Source: Dolichospermum sp. LEGE 00240
GTDB taxonomy: Bacteria; Cyanobacteriota; Cyanobacteriia; Cyanobacteriales; Nostocaceae
Assembly (NCBI RefSeq): GCF_015207875.1
Contig: NZ_JADEVZ010000017.1
Location: 1 to 64,000, forward strand
Reading direction: 5' to 3'
Length of the DNA stretch: 64,000 nucleotides
The position numbers and the translations under genes were made by a program. The notes below the pieces were generated by a model, which was given only the letters and a program-made list of their open reading frames with translations, ran no database searches and was not told the DNA's origin. Positions within the stretch are counted from its first letter, which is position 1. Each line of letters starts with the position of its first letter. Below are positions 9,061-18,171 of the stretch, piece by piece.

Positions 9061-9286
9061 GTCATATTAGTTGTAGAATTTTTGTCTCACGCAGAGGCGC
9101 AAAGGAATAGAGATGCAAGAGTATGGTCTAAATATATTAGAGTTACTCATAATTCACTAATCTTCTCTTTTCTTAATTTCTCTGCGTCCTCTGCGCCTCT
9201 GCGGTTCATTTTCTTCATTATTTGATGTAGAGACGTTATGTATAACGTCTCTATGGGATTTATTTGGCGTAACCTCACAAGGTCAT
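9061..9286. repeat. Gene-free stretch with dispersed repeats
   Basis: It holds a CTCTGCG-rich inverted sequence (ACGCAGAGGCGC near 9090 and its complement near 9183-9203), common as dispersed repeat in cyanobacteria, and a perfect hairpin at 9228-9253, TAGAGACGTTAT-GT-ATAACGTCTCTA. A related hairpin occurs at 18996-19021. I see no gene. Confidence 0.6.
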
Positions 9287-10825
9287 TTACACACCTACCA
9301 AGGTTTTGTTCTCTACTTGAGATTCGGTTTTAGGTAGTTTGGATTCTACTGCCGTACCTTTGAAGAAATCGGGGTTGGCTTCGGTGTAGAATTTATAAGG
9401 ATTACCGAACACATAGGCTTTGAAGTCAGCTTCAGAAATCACGCCTTCTCTGACCAAATCCCAGCTTTCCGCTAAAGGTGCGGTAAGATCCGGTACATCC
9501 CAGTGACCAACATCAGAGGAGTAAATGGCGTTGAGTTTGACTCCCAAGGGGTTGGCTTTGTCGTTGAATGCGGCTGCAATGGTGCGATCATCGGACTCAG
9601 AACCAAAGAAGAAACTGTTCACCCAGCGATCGCGGATATCTTCAATTGATTGAATCCCTGCTGCACCAAAATCTTCTAGTTCCCTACCCACTGGTGAACG
9701 GCTATGACGGTTGAAGGAAGAACCCAATACACTCTTGGTTAACTCTTCTTTGCTGAGGGAATGTCCTTGAGTAATGTCACCACCGTACTGTTCAAACAAC
9801 TCAAACAACTCATCAGGATTAGCTAAATCTGGGTTGTAGTTTTGCAGCCCTTCTAAACTCCGTTTGGAGAAACGGTCTACTAAATGAATGTAAACATGAG
9901 CGCCCCAGTCTGCACCACCTTCAAGCATCCCCACACGCAATTGTGGGAAACGTCTAGTTACACCACCGAAGAATAAGGCTTTGGCAAAGGCTTGAGAACC
10001 ATCGGCAAAGTGACCGATATGGTTGTTCATGTAGTTACTAATGGAAGAGCGTCCTGTCCATCCTTGACTACCGTAATGGGTGGTGAGAGGTACACCTAAT
10101 TCGACGGCTTTAGCCCAAAAGGGATCATAGTCGTATTCACTATCTAGTCCGAAAAAGTCAATGTAAGAGGCATATTTGCCGATTTCGGGGAATTGATCGG
10201 CTGGGTATTTATCTGTGATCGCCTTAATTGGCCGTCTCACACCACCAGGAATATTTGCAACTTTCAACCCTAGTGTATTTACTGCAAATTCTAACTCTTC
10301 AATCGCTTCTTGGGGAGTAGTCATGGGGATACCAGCTACCACAGTTAAGCGATCGCTATATTTGCGGTAAATATCGGCATGATAGTGATTAATTGCCCGT
10401 TGCAATAATTGCCGATTCTCCTTACTTGCACCAGCCGCAGCTAAGGCATTATTGGGAAATAATACCGAATAATCTGATCCTTGCTCCCCTTGACGTTCAT
10501 AGAGTAATGCGGGGAGGGTATAGGTAGCCAAATCTAAAGTATTACGGGTAACTCTAGCCCACCAAGGCGATCGCAATGTCCGATTATATTGGCGTTCTTC
10601 TGGAGTTTGTTGATACCAGTCTTTATTTTCACTCTTAGGATTAAGACGAGAAGATTCAGCCTTGCGTAATTCATCTACCAGTTTCACACCGCCGTAGTCA
10701 GCAATATAATCCTCAAGGGCAGGAGTAAAGTCATTAGTGTGAACATCAGTATCAATGACAGGATAATCGAGATTGGCTCTAACTGCGGCGGAGGGGAAGC
10801 TCTTCAATTTGCTATATTTACTCAT
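9287..10825 (-). CDS. Amidohydrolase-2 family metal-dependent hydrolase/decarboxylase
   Basis: TIM-barrel protein of about 512 residues. Likely metal or active-site segments are VIDTDVHTND near the N-terminus, TTHYGSQG in the middle and SSDVGHWD near the C-terminus, as in the amidohydrolase-2 (ACMSD/LigW-like) group that hydrolyses or decarboxylates small organic acids. The start is the ATG at 10825, with AAGGA 5 bases upstream; an in-frame ATG further up lacks this. It lies downstream of a flavin monooxygenase on the same strand, so it may act on the carbon skeleton left after desulfurisation. The substrate is unknown. Confidence 0.8.
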   Translation of the reverse strand: MSKYSKLKSFPSAAVRANLDYPVIDTDVHTNDFTPALEDYIADYGGVKLVDELRKAESSRLNPKSENKDWYQQTPEERQYNRTLRSPWWARVTRNTLDLATYTLPALLYERQGEQGSDYSVLFPNNALAAAGASKENRQLLQRAINHYHADIYRKYSDRLTVVAGIPMTTPQEAIEELEFAVNTLGLKVANIPGGVRRPIKAITDKYPADQFPEIGKYASYIDFFGLDSEYDYDPFWAKAVELGVPLTTHYGSQGWTGRSSISNYMNNHIGHFADGSQAFAKALFFGGVTRRFPQLRVGMLEGGADWGAHVYIHLVDRFSKRSLEGLQNYNPDLANPDELFELFEQYGGDITQGHSLSKEELTKSVLGSSFNRHSRSPVGRELEDFGAAGIQSIEDIRDRWVNSFFFGSESDDRTIAAAFNDKANPLGVKLNAIYSSDVGHWDVPDLTAPLAESWDLVREGVISEADFKAYVFGNPYKFYTEANPDFFKGTAVESKLPKTESQVENKTLVGV

Positions 10826-11096
10826 ATTTTCCTTAGAAAAGTTACAAGACGTTTTAGAAACCAGACTTCTCAAACAATTGCAGAATCTAAAAGTTATGAA
10901 TTTTCAAGAAATCGGGGATCTGTGGGAGATCGTGCTGTTGATTTTGACTTGAGTTTGATACATGAGATTAAGGATTCTTGTTTTTTGGACAAGCCTAACT
11001 TTCCGATAGTTTGAAATCCCGGTAGGCTTTTAACGTCTGTGCTGACGGGATGGTTTAGATACCCGACTTCTTTGAGAAGTCGGGTATCTGTATAAA
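10826..11096. other. Gene-free stretch with a 15-base-arm hairpin
   Basis: No convincing gene. At 11057-11089 a perfect hairpin AGATACCCGACTTCT-TTG-AGAAGTCGGGTATCT has the same core as the CCCCGACTTC hairpins at 26356, 29500 and 62366, so it is a dispersed family rather than a classic terminator; no T-run follows on the minus strand. Confidence 0.55.
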
Positions 11097-11303
11097 TCAC
11101 GCAAATGCCAATATTTTTTCCTGTTGTTTAGCAGCAAAACGATTAACTGGACGACGTAAACCAAGGTTTTCACGCAACGTACTACCCTCGTATTCACTAC
11201 GAAATAGTCCGCGTTTTTGCAGAACAGGAACAACTAAATTCACAAACTCATCCAACCCTGTCGGTAGTATCGGTGGCATAATATTAAAACCATCCGCCGC
11301 ACC
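11097..11303 (-). pseudogene. NtaA/SnaA/DszA-type monooxygenase, C-terminal relic
   Basis: The minus strand reads [19 protein letters not shown] and continues [19 protein letters not shown]. This is almost the same as the C-terminus of the intact monooxygenase just upstream ([19 protein letters not shown]). Only the last 65 or so residues remain; before that the sequence is a CACAGAGGCACAGAG repeat. It is the remnant of a tandem duplicate. Confidence 0.82.
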
Positions 11304-11386
11304 ACAGAGGCACAGAGTTCACAGAGACATGAGGTTTTGAGAGATATTTTGCGTAAGTCCTGAAATTTTTGTGTAATGGCAATTAT

Positions 11387-12730
11387 TTAAACTGCCGCTA
11401 ATACCTTTTGATATTGATTAACTGGACGAGATAAGCCCAAATTTTCCCGCAGAGTCTTTCCTTCATACTCAGTACGGAACAATCCCCGCCGCTGTAATTC
11501 AGGAATTACTAAATCCACAAAATCATCTAGTCCACCGGGAAGATAAGGAGGCATAATATTGAAGCCGTCAGCAGCATGGTTAAGAAACCAGCTTTCTAGT
11601 TGATCTGCTATTTGTACCGGTGAGCCGATAATTGTCCAGTGGCCACGCGCTCCCGCAATCCATTGATAAAGTTCTCTAATGGTAAAATTGTGTCTACGAG
11701 CAATATCAATTAATAATGCTTGGCGGCTTTTGTTATCATTGGTTTCTGGTAAATCTGGTAGTGGTCCATCGAGAGGATAACTGGAAAGATCCGTGCCTAT
11801 GAGTCCCTGTAATAGAGCCAAACCAACCTGGGGATGTATTAGGTCTTGCAGTTCTTGATATTTGGCTTTTGCGTCTGCTTCTGTTAGTCCCACGACTGGA
11901 AAAACACCGGGCATAACCTTGAGTTGATCCGGGGTGCGTCCATATTTTGCTAATCTACCTTTAACATCTGCATAGAAGGCTTGACCATCTTCTAGGGTTT
12001 GTTGAGCAGTAAATATAACTTCCGCAGTTCTACCAGCCAGTTCTTTACCATCTTCAGAAGAACCTGCTTGGACAATTACAGGATAACCTTGGGGTGGACG
12101 GGCAATATTCAATGGTCCGCGCACGGAGAAGAATCTACCTTTATGGTTCAGTTCATGTATTTTATTGGGGTCGTAATAAAAAGCTGTTTCCTTATCACGG
12201 ACAAAAGCGTCGTCTTCCCAGCTATCCCAAAGACCTTTGGCTACATCAATAAATTCATGGGCGCGGATGTAGCGTTCGGCGTGAATAGGATGGGCTTCTA
12301 GACCGAAATTTCCGGCGGCTTCACTACTACCAGTTGTGACGACATTCCAACCTGCTCTTCCCCCGGAAATATGATCTAAGGAAGCAAATTTGCGTGCCAG
12401 AATATACGGATCTTCATAAGTAGTAGAGGCGGTGGCGATAAAACCAATTCTTTCTGTCACCGCAGACAAGGCTGAAAATAGAGTAACGGGTTCAAAGTCT
12501 CCACCGAAGGCAGTCCGGCCTTCAGCACCAGGACGATGTTGTAAGGCTAAACCGTCAGCGAGAAAAAATGCGTCGAATTTACCGCGCTCGGCTGTCTGGG
12601 CTATCTGCTGATAATGCTCAAAGTTAAGAGCGCCATTACTCCGTGCTTGGGGATGTCGCCAAGCTGCAACGTGCTGACCTGCACCAGGTAAAAATGCACC
12701 AAGTCTTAGTTGTTTTTTTTGTTTGCTCAT
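11387..12730 (-). CDS. LLM-class flavin monooxygenase, NtaA/SnaA/DszA type
   Basis: Reduced-FMN-dependent monooxygenase of 448 residues with a bacterial-luciferase TIM barrel. Family signatures include LGAFLPGAGQHVAAWRHP at the start, GGRAGWNVVTTGSSEAAGNF near 135, and the C-terminal [18 protein letters not shown]. Relatives oxidise nitrilotriacetate, pristinamycin or dibenzothiophene sulfone, and members in sulfur clusters cleave C-S bonds in sulfones and sulfonates. The start is the ATG at 12730 with AGGAG 7 bases upstream, not the longer frame. It needs FMNH2 from a reductase such as SsuE (26684-27250). Operator site 2 lies about 130 bases upstream. The substrate is inferred to be organosulfur. 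Confidence 0.88.
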   Translation of the reverse strand: MSKQKKQLRLGAFLPGAGQHVAAWRHPQARSNGALNFEHYQQIAQTAERGKFDAFFLADGLALQHRPGAEGRTAFGGDFEPVTLFSALSAVTERIGFIATASTTYEDPYILARKFASLDHISGGRAGWNVVTTGSSEAAGNFGLEAHPIHAERYIRAHEFIDVAKGLWDSWEDDAFVRDKETAFYYDPNKIHELNHKGRFFSVRGPLNIARPPQGYPVIVQAGSSEDGKELAGRTAEVIFTAQQTLEDGQAFYADVKGRLAKYGRTPDQLKVMPGVFPVVGLTEADAKAKYQELQDLIHPQVGLALLQGLIGTDLSSYPLDGPLPDLPETNDNKSRQALLIDIARRHNFTIRELYQWIAGARGHWTIIGSPVQIADQLESWFLNHAADGFNIMPPYLPGGLDDFVDLVIPELQRRGLFRTEYEGKTLRENLGLSRPVNQYQKVLAAV

Positions 12731-12861
12731 ATCAGACTCCTGGTAATATTTTTTACTAAATGAATATAAGATAATGAAAATTTTCTGGTATGGCAGTTGT
12801 CGCATATATCAATGTGATCACCGCATAAGGCATTAGGGTTAGTGGTAGGTTTTCGATAAAA

Positions 12862-12889
12862 CTACTGTATCTCGACTGATTTATTGTAG
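12862..12889. promoter_or_regulatory. Sulfur-regulon operator-like palindrome (site 2)
   Basis: CTACTGTA-N12-TATTGTAG with inner TCTCGACTGATT, flanked by AAA and ATT. Good symmetry and the standard 12-base spacer. It lies upstream of the flavin monooxygenase at 11387-12730. Confidence 0.75.
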
Positions 12890-13377
12890 ATTAATAGTAG
12901 AATCTCACAACTCTCATGAAAAAGCAAGTACCTTTTTGTGGAAAATATGGTGAACTAAATTTATTGTCAGCTAATTGTTAGATATTCTAAATATTTGATG
13001 ACTCTAGAGTGTGCAAATTGGGCGATCGCCCACTCTAACCTGAGTTCGGTGTTAGGAGTTTCTCCTTCGGAGACGCTACGCGAACGGAGTTATGATTTTT
13101 TCAACGAGATCATAAGGGTTTGAGACTCATGGCGAGGTTTCCACAAATTATCTTATGTCGAACTCAGGTACTCTACACAGAATGTATGGAACAAATGTAC
13201 TTACATTTGCCACAGTATTGGGTAATTTCTAGAAAATATTCAGCAATTTTAAGAATCTTGCATACAATCACTCTAAAGCCGATAGAGTTATGGTATTTTA
13301 CTTATTGTAGGTGTGGTACTATCACATCTGACACCCAAAATTAAAATAATTGCGGTTAACAGCCGATAAATCTATCA
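12890..13377. other. Intergenic region upstream of the Rrf2 gene
   Basis: Nearly 500 bases without a convincing gene. It holds a dispersed repeat GGAGACGCTACGCGAACGG near 13070-13090 and, at about 13290-13310, a half-site-like TATTGTAG that might be a weak autoregulatory site for the Rrf2 gene; its left half does not match well. A small frame at 13120-13344 shows no protein-like features. Confidence 0.45.
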
Positions 13378-13860
13378 ATGTACAGTAGTATTCTGAATAC
13401 AGATCCGAATAGTCAAAACTACGCCCTTCTGGATCTTTCTGCGAAAGTGGAATACGCGCTCCTAGCACTGTTAGAACTAGCCAGACATCACGATAAGAAA
13501 GTGCCTTTGACCATGAACGAGATTGCGGTCAAGCAACCCATACCGGAACGCTATCTCGAACAGATTCTCACTCAAGTGCGGCGTGCGGGTTTGGTACAGA
13601 GTCAACGTGGCTCAAAAGGCGGTTTCGTGTTAGTGCGTGAGCCTTGGCAAATTACTTTGCTAGAAATTGTCACCTTGGTGGAAGGTGAACGGAAAGAGAA
13701 AGAAAGCTCTGAGACTCCGACGATAGAAAAAACTTTAGTTGTAGAAATCTGGGAACAAGCTAACGCGGCTGCAATTGAGGTTTTGCGTAGCTATACACTC
13801 CAAGATTTGTGTCAGGAAAGAGAGACTCGCGCTCAAAATAATCCCATGTATTACATTTAG
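13378..13860 (+). CDS. Rrf2-family transcriptional regulator, CymR-like
   Basis: Protein of 160 residues with a winged helix-turn-helix at about 18-90: AKVEYALLALLELARH, then IPERYLEQILTQVRRAGLV and SQRGSKGGFVL, all standard Rrf2 motifs. Fe-S members such as IscR, NsrR and RsrR carry Cys residues at about 90-110; here the only Cys is late, in LCQER, so no cluster is expected. A cysteine synthase follows after 18 bases. In Bacillus and Staphylococcus, CymR, a cluster-free Rrf2 protein, forms a complex with CysK and represses sulfonate and cystine genes when cysteine is plentiful. By analogy this could be the regulator of the 13 palindromes in the window; that is inference. Confidence 0.9.
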   Translation: MYSSILNTDPNSQNYALLDLSAKVEYALLALLELARHHDKKVPLTMNEIAVKQPIPERYLEQILTQVRRAGLVQSQRGSKGGFVLVREPWQITLLEIVTLVEGERKEKESSETPTIEKTLVVEIWEQANAAAIEVLRSYTLQDLCQERETRAQNNPMYYI

Positions 13861-13878
13861 TTACTAGGAGGTCTAGCA

Positions 13879-14841
13879 ATGCGAATAGCGAAAAATATCA
13901 CTGAATTAGTGGGTAAAACGCCCTTAGTGCAGTTAAACAAAATTCCTCAAGATTCAGGAGCATTGGCGCAAATTGTTGTCAAACTAGAAAGTATGAATCC
14001 GGCAGCTTCTGTAAAAGATAGAATTGGCGTGAGTATGATTCAAACGGCAGAGGAACAAGGCTTAATTATTCCCGGTCAAACTACTTTAGTTGAGGCAACT
14101 TCTGGAAATACAGGCATTGCTTTAGCAATGGTTGCAGCCGCTAAAGGCTATAGGCTGATTTTGACGATGCCGGATACGATGAGCCAGGAAAGAAGACTTA
14201 TGCTAAGAGCCTATGGGGCGCAATTAGAGTTAACACCAGGGGTAGAGGGAATGCGGGGAGCGATCGCTAAAGCTACAGAAATAGTCGCCATCACCCCTAA
14301 TGCTTATATGTTGCAACAATTCAGCAATCCTGCTAACCCCCAAATTCACGCTCGCACCACCGCTGAAGAAATTTGGCATGATACGGATGGGGAAGTTGAC
14401 ATCCTCGTATCAGGAGTAGGAACTGGAGGAACAATTACGGGCGTATCCAAAGTAATTAAACAGCGCAAATCCAGTTTTCAAGCAGTTGCAGTTGAACCAG
14501 TTAATAGCCCAGTGTTATCAGGAGGAAAAGCCGGTCCACACAAGATTCAAGGTATCGGACCCGGATTTATTCCCGCCATTTACCGTTCTGAACTGATAGA
14601 TGAAGTCATTCCAGTCTCAGATGACCAAGCGATTATCTACAGTCGGCGGTTAGCAAAAGAAGAAGGACTGCTATCAGGAATTTCTGCTGGTGCGGCTTTA
14701 TATGCAGCGTTGCAACTAGCTAAACGTCCAGAGAATGCCAATAAATTGATAGTTATGGTCCAGCCTAGCTTTGGTGAACGCTACCTCAGTACCTCGTTGT
14801 TTAAAGATGCGGATGAGAATGAATGGTTAACTAAACTTTGA
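13879..14841 (+). CDS. cysK: Cysteine synthase (O-acetylserine sulfhydrylase)
   Basis: PLP fold-type II enzyme of 320 residues that makes cysteine from O-acetylserine and sulfide. The PLP lysine is Lys46 in SVKDRIG; the substrate loop [10 protein letters not shown] is at about 74-83; the phosphate-binding [10 protein letters not shown] is near 180. Length is normal. A strong AGGAGG ribosome site sits 9 bases before the ATG and the gene follows the Rrf2 regulator closely, so both are likely one operon. Apart from synthesis, the protein may act as a cysteine sensor partner for the regulator, as CysK does for CymR; this is not shown by sequence. Confidence 0.93.
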   Translation: MRIAKNITELVGKTPLVQLNKIPQDSGALAQIVVKLESMNPAASVKDRIGVSMIQTAEEQGLIIPGQTTLVEATSGNTGIALAMVAAAKGYRLILTMPDTMSQERRLMLRAYGAQLELTPGVEGMRGAIAKATEIVAITPNAYMLQQFSNPANPQIHARTTAEEIWHDTDGEVDILVSGVGTGGTITGVSKVIKQRKSSFQAVAVEPVNSPVLSGGKAGPHKIQGIGPGFIPAIYRSELIDEVIPVSDDQAIIYSRRLAKEEGLLSGISAGAALYAALQLAKRPENANKLIVMVQPSFGERYLSTSLFKDADENEWLTKL

Positions 14842-15087
14842 AAATTTAATCATTGGTGATAGAAATAATTATTTTTTTATCTCCTGTCTTTCCTGTTAAT
14901 TAACCCTCTTCTGTCATTCTCGCCAAATCAAAATCTGAAACCATTATTTATAAAGGCTTTTGGTGATTTATTAATCTTTCAAAATACTCGCCATATTTTG
15001 TTAGTAATAACCGGTTCAAACCTTTAAGATATATGGATTTTAAAATTAGGAAATTATTTTTTGATTCCCAGTTTGACAGAAGAGAGT
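14842..15087. other. Gene-free stretch
   Basis: AT-rich sequence between cysK and the MITE copy at 15088. I see no gene, clear hairpin or operator-like site; the small frames on both strands look random. Confidence 0.5.
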
Positions 15088-15210
15088 TAAGTAGGTTGGC
15101 GTTGAGAATCGTCGTTATAGCAAGGCAAGAGACAAGAGGCAAGAGTAAAGAATTTTTCAGAGATTTTACGTTTCTTTACACAGTTTGGTTTTATTGTGTT
15201 CACCTACTTA
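15088..15210 (+). mobile_element. MITE-like element, TAAGTAGGT family, copy 1
   Basis: Bounded by TAAGTAGGT and its complement ACCTACTTA. The body includes a CAAGAGACAAGAGGCAAGAG stretch and ACGTTTCTTTACACAGTTTG. Nearly identical copies lie at 55487-55616 and, without the left end, at 50825-50920. It ends a few bases from the stop codon of the CadD gene at 15214. Confidence 0.8.
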
Positions 15211-15213
15211 CTA

Positions 15214-15864
15214 TCATTTTTTCACCAAAAAAAATAAACAAATACAACTACCAAAAAGTTTTAACGGACTTAAAGCTTGACCTTTCCAGACAATTACAAC
15301 CCCTAAACCTATCAGTACAAATGGCACAAAATAATTACCATATTTGGTAAAAAAATTAGCTATTTTTTGTTGATGGGTTAACTGATATGCTGCATAACAC
15401 CAAATTGCTAACAGGAGAAAAAATAACCCGATAATTATGAAAAAACTCTCTAATCTAACACTAGAAAATAACGGTATATAAATGCTAATATTATCACTAC
15501 CATTAGCCACCGTTATCGCTGCCACAGTGTAAATTTTTGGTGTTAAAAAAGATGGTGTTATCTCCTGGGTTCCATCAGCTAATTGTTCTGTTTCCTTATT
15601 CACTAAACTACTAATACCAATAGCAATAGGAATTAAGCCTAGTAAACCAATCCATGATTGAGGCAAAATCAGTCCACCAAATAAACCAGGTAAACTGAAG
15701 ATGACGAGAATCGTAAAACCTAAATATTGACCAACAACAATTTGCCAAGGGCGAAAATTCTCATTTACTTGAGCAAAAAACACTAACAAAATTAAAATAT
15801 CATCAATATTAGTGGCTATGAAAGCAACTAACCCGGTAATAATTGCTGTCAATAAATTATTCAT
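15214..15864 (-). CDS. CadD-family membrane transporter (paralogue 1)
   Basis: Membrane protein of about 216 residues with five to six hydrophobic segments and the family hallmark ATNIDDILILLVFFAQV near the N-terminus, plus VANGSDNISIYIPLF in the second half. CadD proteins (LysE superfamily) were first linked to cadmium resistance, but many members are of unknown substrate. I chose the ATG at 15864 because it aligns with the starts of the two paralogues at 16172 and 22186; an ATG at 15879 is possible. The Asp residues in NIDD and GSDN are probably in the transport path. Confidence 0.82.
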   Translation of the reverse strand: MNNLLTAIITGLVAFIATNIDDILILLVFFAQVNENFRPWQIVVGQYLGFTILVIFSLPGLFGGLILPQSWIGLLGLIPIAIGISSLVNKETEQLADGTQEITPSFLTPKIYTVAAITVANGSDNISIYIPLFSSVRLESFFIIIGLFFLLLAIWCYAAYQLTHQQKIANFFTKYGNYFVPFVLIGLGVVIVWKGQALSPLKLFGSCICLFFLVKK

Positions 15865-15898
15865 TTTGGATGATTTCAACAGTAATTACTTAAATCAT

Positions 15899-16078
15899 GT
15901 AGGTTGGGTTGACGTAAGGAAACCCAACATTTTCAATATTTCCCACATTTTCGGTATTTTGTTGGGTTGCGCTGTCGCTTAACCCAACCTACTTTTTTTT
16001 ACTTTATTTATGACATTTTCAGTATTTCCCACATTTCCGATATTTTGTTGGGTTGTGCTGTCGCTTAACCCAACCTAC
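15899..16078. repeat. TAGGTTGGGTT dispersed repeat, one full and one partial tandem copy
   Basis: A full unit (15899-15992) opens GTAGGTTGGGTTGACG and ends with the complement-type CGCTTAACCCAACCTAC; its second half is repeated directly at about 16010-16078. The same repeat family occurs at 19046-19106, 45116-45253, 57477-57535 and 63640-63757. The long terminal inverted repeats suggest a MITE. It sits between two divergent CadD genes. Confidence 0.75.
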
Positions 16079-16171
16079 TTTTTTTTAATTGAACCTGAAA
16101 CATATTAGATTGAATTTAGTGTTCCAAATATTGCTATCTTGATAAATAGTGTTATATTATGCAATTTTACA

Positions 16172-16810
16172 ATGAATCAGGTTGCTACTGCTTTTACAGA
16201 AGGCATAATTGCCTTTGCTGCCACTAATATTGACGACATTATTATTCTATTGCTATTTTTTTCGCAAATAGATAGAAATTTTCGGCGTAGACATATTTTT
16301 ATCGGTCAGTATCTTGGCTTTACAGCCATTATTATTCTCAGCTTACCAGGTTTTTTCGGTGGCTTAGTTATCCAACGAGAATGGATTGGATTGCTAGGAA
16401 TATTACCAATTGCTATTGGGATTAAACAATTAGTCAATCGGGAAGAAGAAGGTGGAGAAGTTCAGACAGTGAATACTGAAAATAATAGCCCTCCATCTTC
16501 TTTTTTATTAAGCATTTTACATCCCAACACTTATAAAGTTGCGGCTGTGACAGTTGCTAATGGTGGTGATAATATTAGTATTTACATACCCCTATTTGCA
16601 GGTCAAAATATTGTGGGTTTAGGAATAATTTTGGCGGTATTTTTTGTCATGGTAGGGGTTTGGTGTGGTATCGCTGATTTATTAAATCGTCAAGGTAACA
16701 TTAGTTATATTTTAAGTCGCTATGGTCAAGCTATTGTTCCTTTTGTATTAATTGGTTTGGGGTTATTTATTATGTATGAAAGAGGAACATTTAATTTATT
16801 ATTTGGATAA
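16172..16810 (+). CDS. CadD-family membrane transporter (paralogue 2)
   Basis: Protein of about 212 residues with the same layout as the paralogue at 15214-15864: AATNIDDIIILLLFFSQI near residue 16 and VANGGDNISIYIPLFAG in the second half. A loop at about 95-120 is acidic and variable. The start at the ATG 16172 aligns with the paralogues; an upstream start would add a poorly conserved extension. Divergent from paralogue 1 across the TAGGTTGGGTT repeats. The substrate is unknown; metal or sulfur-anion export are both possible. Confidence 0.83.
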   Translation: MNQVATAFTEGIIAFAATNIDDIIILLLFFSQIDRNFRRRHIFIGQYLGFTAIIILSLPGFFGGLVIQREWIGLLGILPIAIGIKQLVNREEEGGEVQTVNTENNSPPSSFLLSILHPNTYKVAAVTVANGGDNISIYIPLFAGQNIVGLGIILAVFFVMVGVWCGIADLLNRQGNISYILSRYGQAIVPFVLIGLGLFIMYERGTFNLLFG

Positions 16811-16842
16811 GTAAATTAAAACCCGGAGAGATATAGAGTTAA

Positions 16843-17640
16843 TTATGCTTGTCCGACTAATTTCCAACTTACCATCATTAAGATGCTGTAGATAATAAAT
16901 CTGAGTGGACGTTGAGGGGTAATTTCGCAAAGTTTCGCACCAATGAGAACTCCGGGAACAGAACCTATCCAAATAGGTATGACTAAACTCCAATCAACAG
17001 TTCCTAAAGTCAGATGTCCCAGGGATGTAAATATTAGTAAAATGGCGGCTTGTGTAATATCTGTACCTACTAATTTTCGGGCATCTAACCGAAAAAAAGC
17101 GATTAATGCTAGGGCGAACATAGAACCTGATGAAACACTTGTCATTCCCACACAAAAGCCTAAAATTGCGCCAATAAGTAAGGATAAAAAACGTCCTTCA
17201 TTCGTTTTTAAATTTAATTTTGGCAATTCGGGTAAATTAATTTTGGGGAAAAATGTCATCAACAACATTTGGATTAATGCTGCTAATGTAACTATCAAAA
17301 TCATTATTCCTAGTAACCGCAGTAAAAGGTTATCTAGGTTATGTTCTCCACTTTGTCTGAGTTGGTGTAAAACCCCTACTCCCAATAGCGAACCAGAAAC
17401 ACTACCCATTGACAACCATTTAACTACTTCTAAATCAAGGGTTTTCTGTTGCCAGTGTTTTACTCCCCCTACTACTTTCATTAATGTAGCTGCAACCACA
17501 TCAGAACTAATAGCAATAGAAGGTGGTACTTGAAACACAAAAATCAACATAGGAGTGATCAAAGATGCACCACCTATACCTGTTAAACCCACAATGATGC
17601 CAATAAAAAAGCTGAAAGCTGGTAGTAATAAGTAGTCCAT
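16843..17640 (-). CDS. TauE/SafE family transporter
   Basis: Membrane protein of about 265 residues with the TauE/SafE pattern: GIIVGLTGIGGASLITPMLI in the first half and GFCVGMTSVSSGSMFALALI in the second. Likely exports sulfite or an organosulfonate. The ATG at 17640 is chosen because family members begin just before the first membrane segment; an ATG at 17697 would give a 19-residue extension. Operator site 3 lies about 200 bases upstream, linking the gene to the sulfur regulon. Confidence 0.86.
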   Translation of the reverse strand: MDYLLLPAFSFFIGIIVGLTGIGGASLITPMLIFVFQVPPSIAISSDVVAATLMKVVGGVKHWQQKTLDLEVVKWLSMGSVSGSLLGVGVLHQLRQSGEHNLDNLLLRLLGIMILIVTLAALIQMLLMTFFPKINLPELPKLNLKTNEGRFLSLLIGAILGFCVGMTSVSSGSMFALALIAFFRLDARKLVGTDITQAAILLIFTSLGHLTLGTVDWSLVIPIWIGSVPGVLIGAKLCEITPQRPLRFIIYSILMMVSWKLVGQA

Positions 17641-17841
17641 ACTGGTGTTAGTGTAAGTTAATTGAGAATTGAGAAAGATAAGCTCGAATAGACTCAATTT
17701 TATGAATACAAAAAATCGCTGTCTAAGTTTGTTCAGGATGATTTTTTATAAATCTTGTAAGTAGACTTTTATTACTCCTGAAGGGTAATTTTTTAGCTTA
17801 AGTGTTGAAAGATACCCTAGTTTTGGCAATTTTTCATAAAA

Positions 17842-17869
17842 CTACATCATCTCTATCAACTTACTGTAT
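17842..17869. promoter_or_regulatory. Sulfur-regulon operator-like palindrome (site 3)
   Basis: CTACATCA-N12-TACTGTAT with inner TCTCTATCAACT. The right half is strong and the left half weaker; the spacer is 12 bases as in the other sites. It lies upstream of the TauE/SafE gene 16843-17640. Confidence 0.65.
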
Positions 17870-18171
17870 TATAAACTTATAAATAATAAAATGTCTAGTA
17901 AGTAGTGAGACAGAATTAATTACACAATGTCATTGCGTTAGCCATATGGAACGAAGTGAAATGAAGCAATCGCAAGGGTTGTGATTGCTTCCCTTCGCTC
18001 GCAATGACTGTAAATATTTTTGTCCAATTACTTACCAGTATCTATATGTCTTAGTGAGAATTTCCTGATTTTCAGGACTCCGCAGGCAATTATTTCTCTT
18101 GTCTGGACTACGATAGTTGATTTATTCTCAGTATTTTGATAGAAAATGATACTTGTATACTGGATGGAATT
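17870..18171. other. Intergenic region between TauE and PAP2 genes
   Basis: Mostly AT-rich. Around 17925-18010 there is an inverted sequence (CATTGCGTTAG...GCAATGAC; GAAGTGAAATGAAGCAATCG) of the dispersed-repeat type. CTACGATA at 18108-18115 resembles one operator half, but the other half is poor, so I do not call a site. Confidence 0.4.

Noticed and set aside
8929-9225. Plus-strand frame of 98 codons
   Set aside because: It is antisense to the aldo/keto reductase relic and then runs through dispersed repeats.
10739-11279. Several short frames on both strands around the amidohydrolase start
   Set aside because: They overlap the real gene, a hairpin repeat and the monooxygenase relic; none looks like a protein.
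13120-13344. Plus-strand frame of 74 codons upstream of the Rrf2 gene
   Set aside because: Sequence composition looks random, it lies in a repeat-bearing intergenic region and no family is recognisable.
18108-18135. Operator-like CTACGATA before the PAP2 gene
   Set aside because: Only the left half fits; the right half at the 12-base spacing is TCAGT, so I did not count it.
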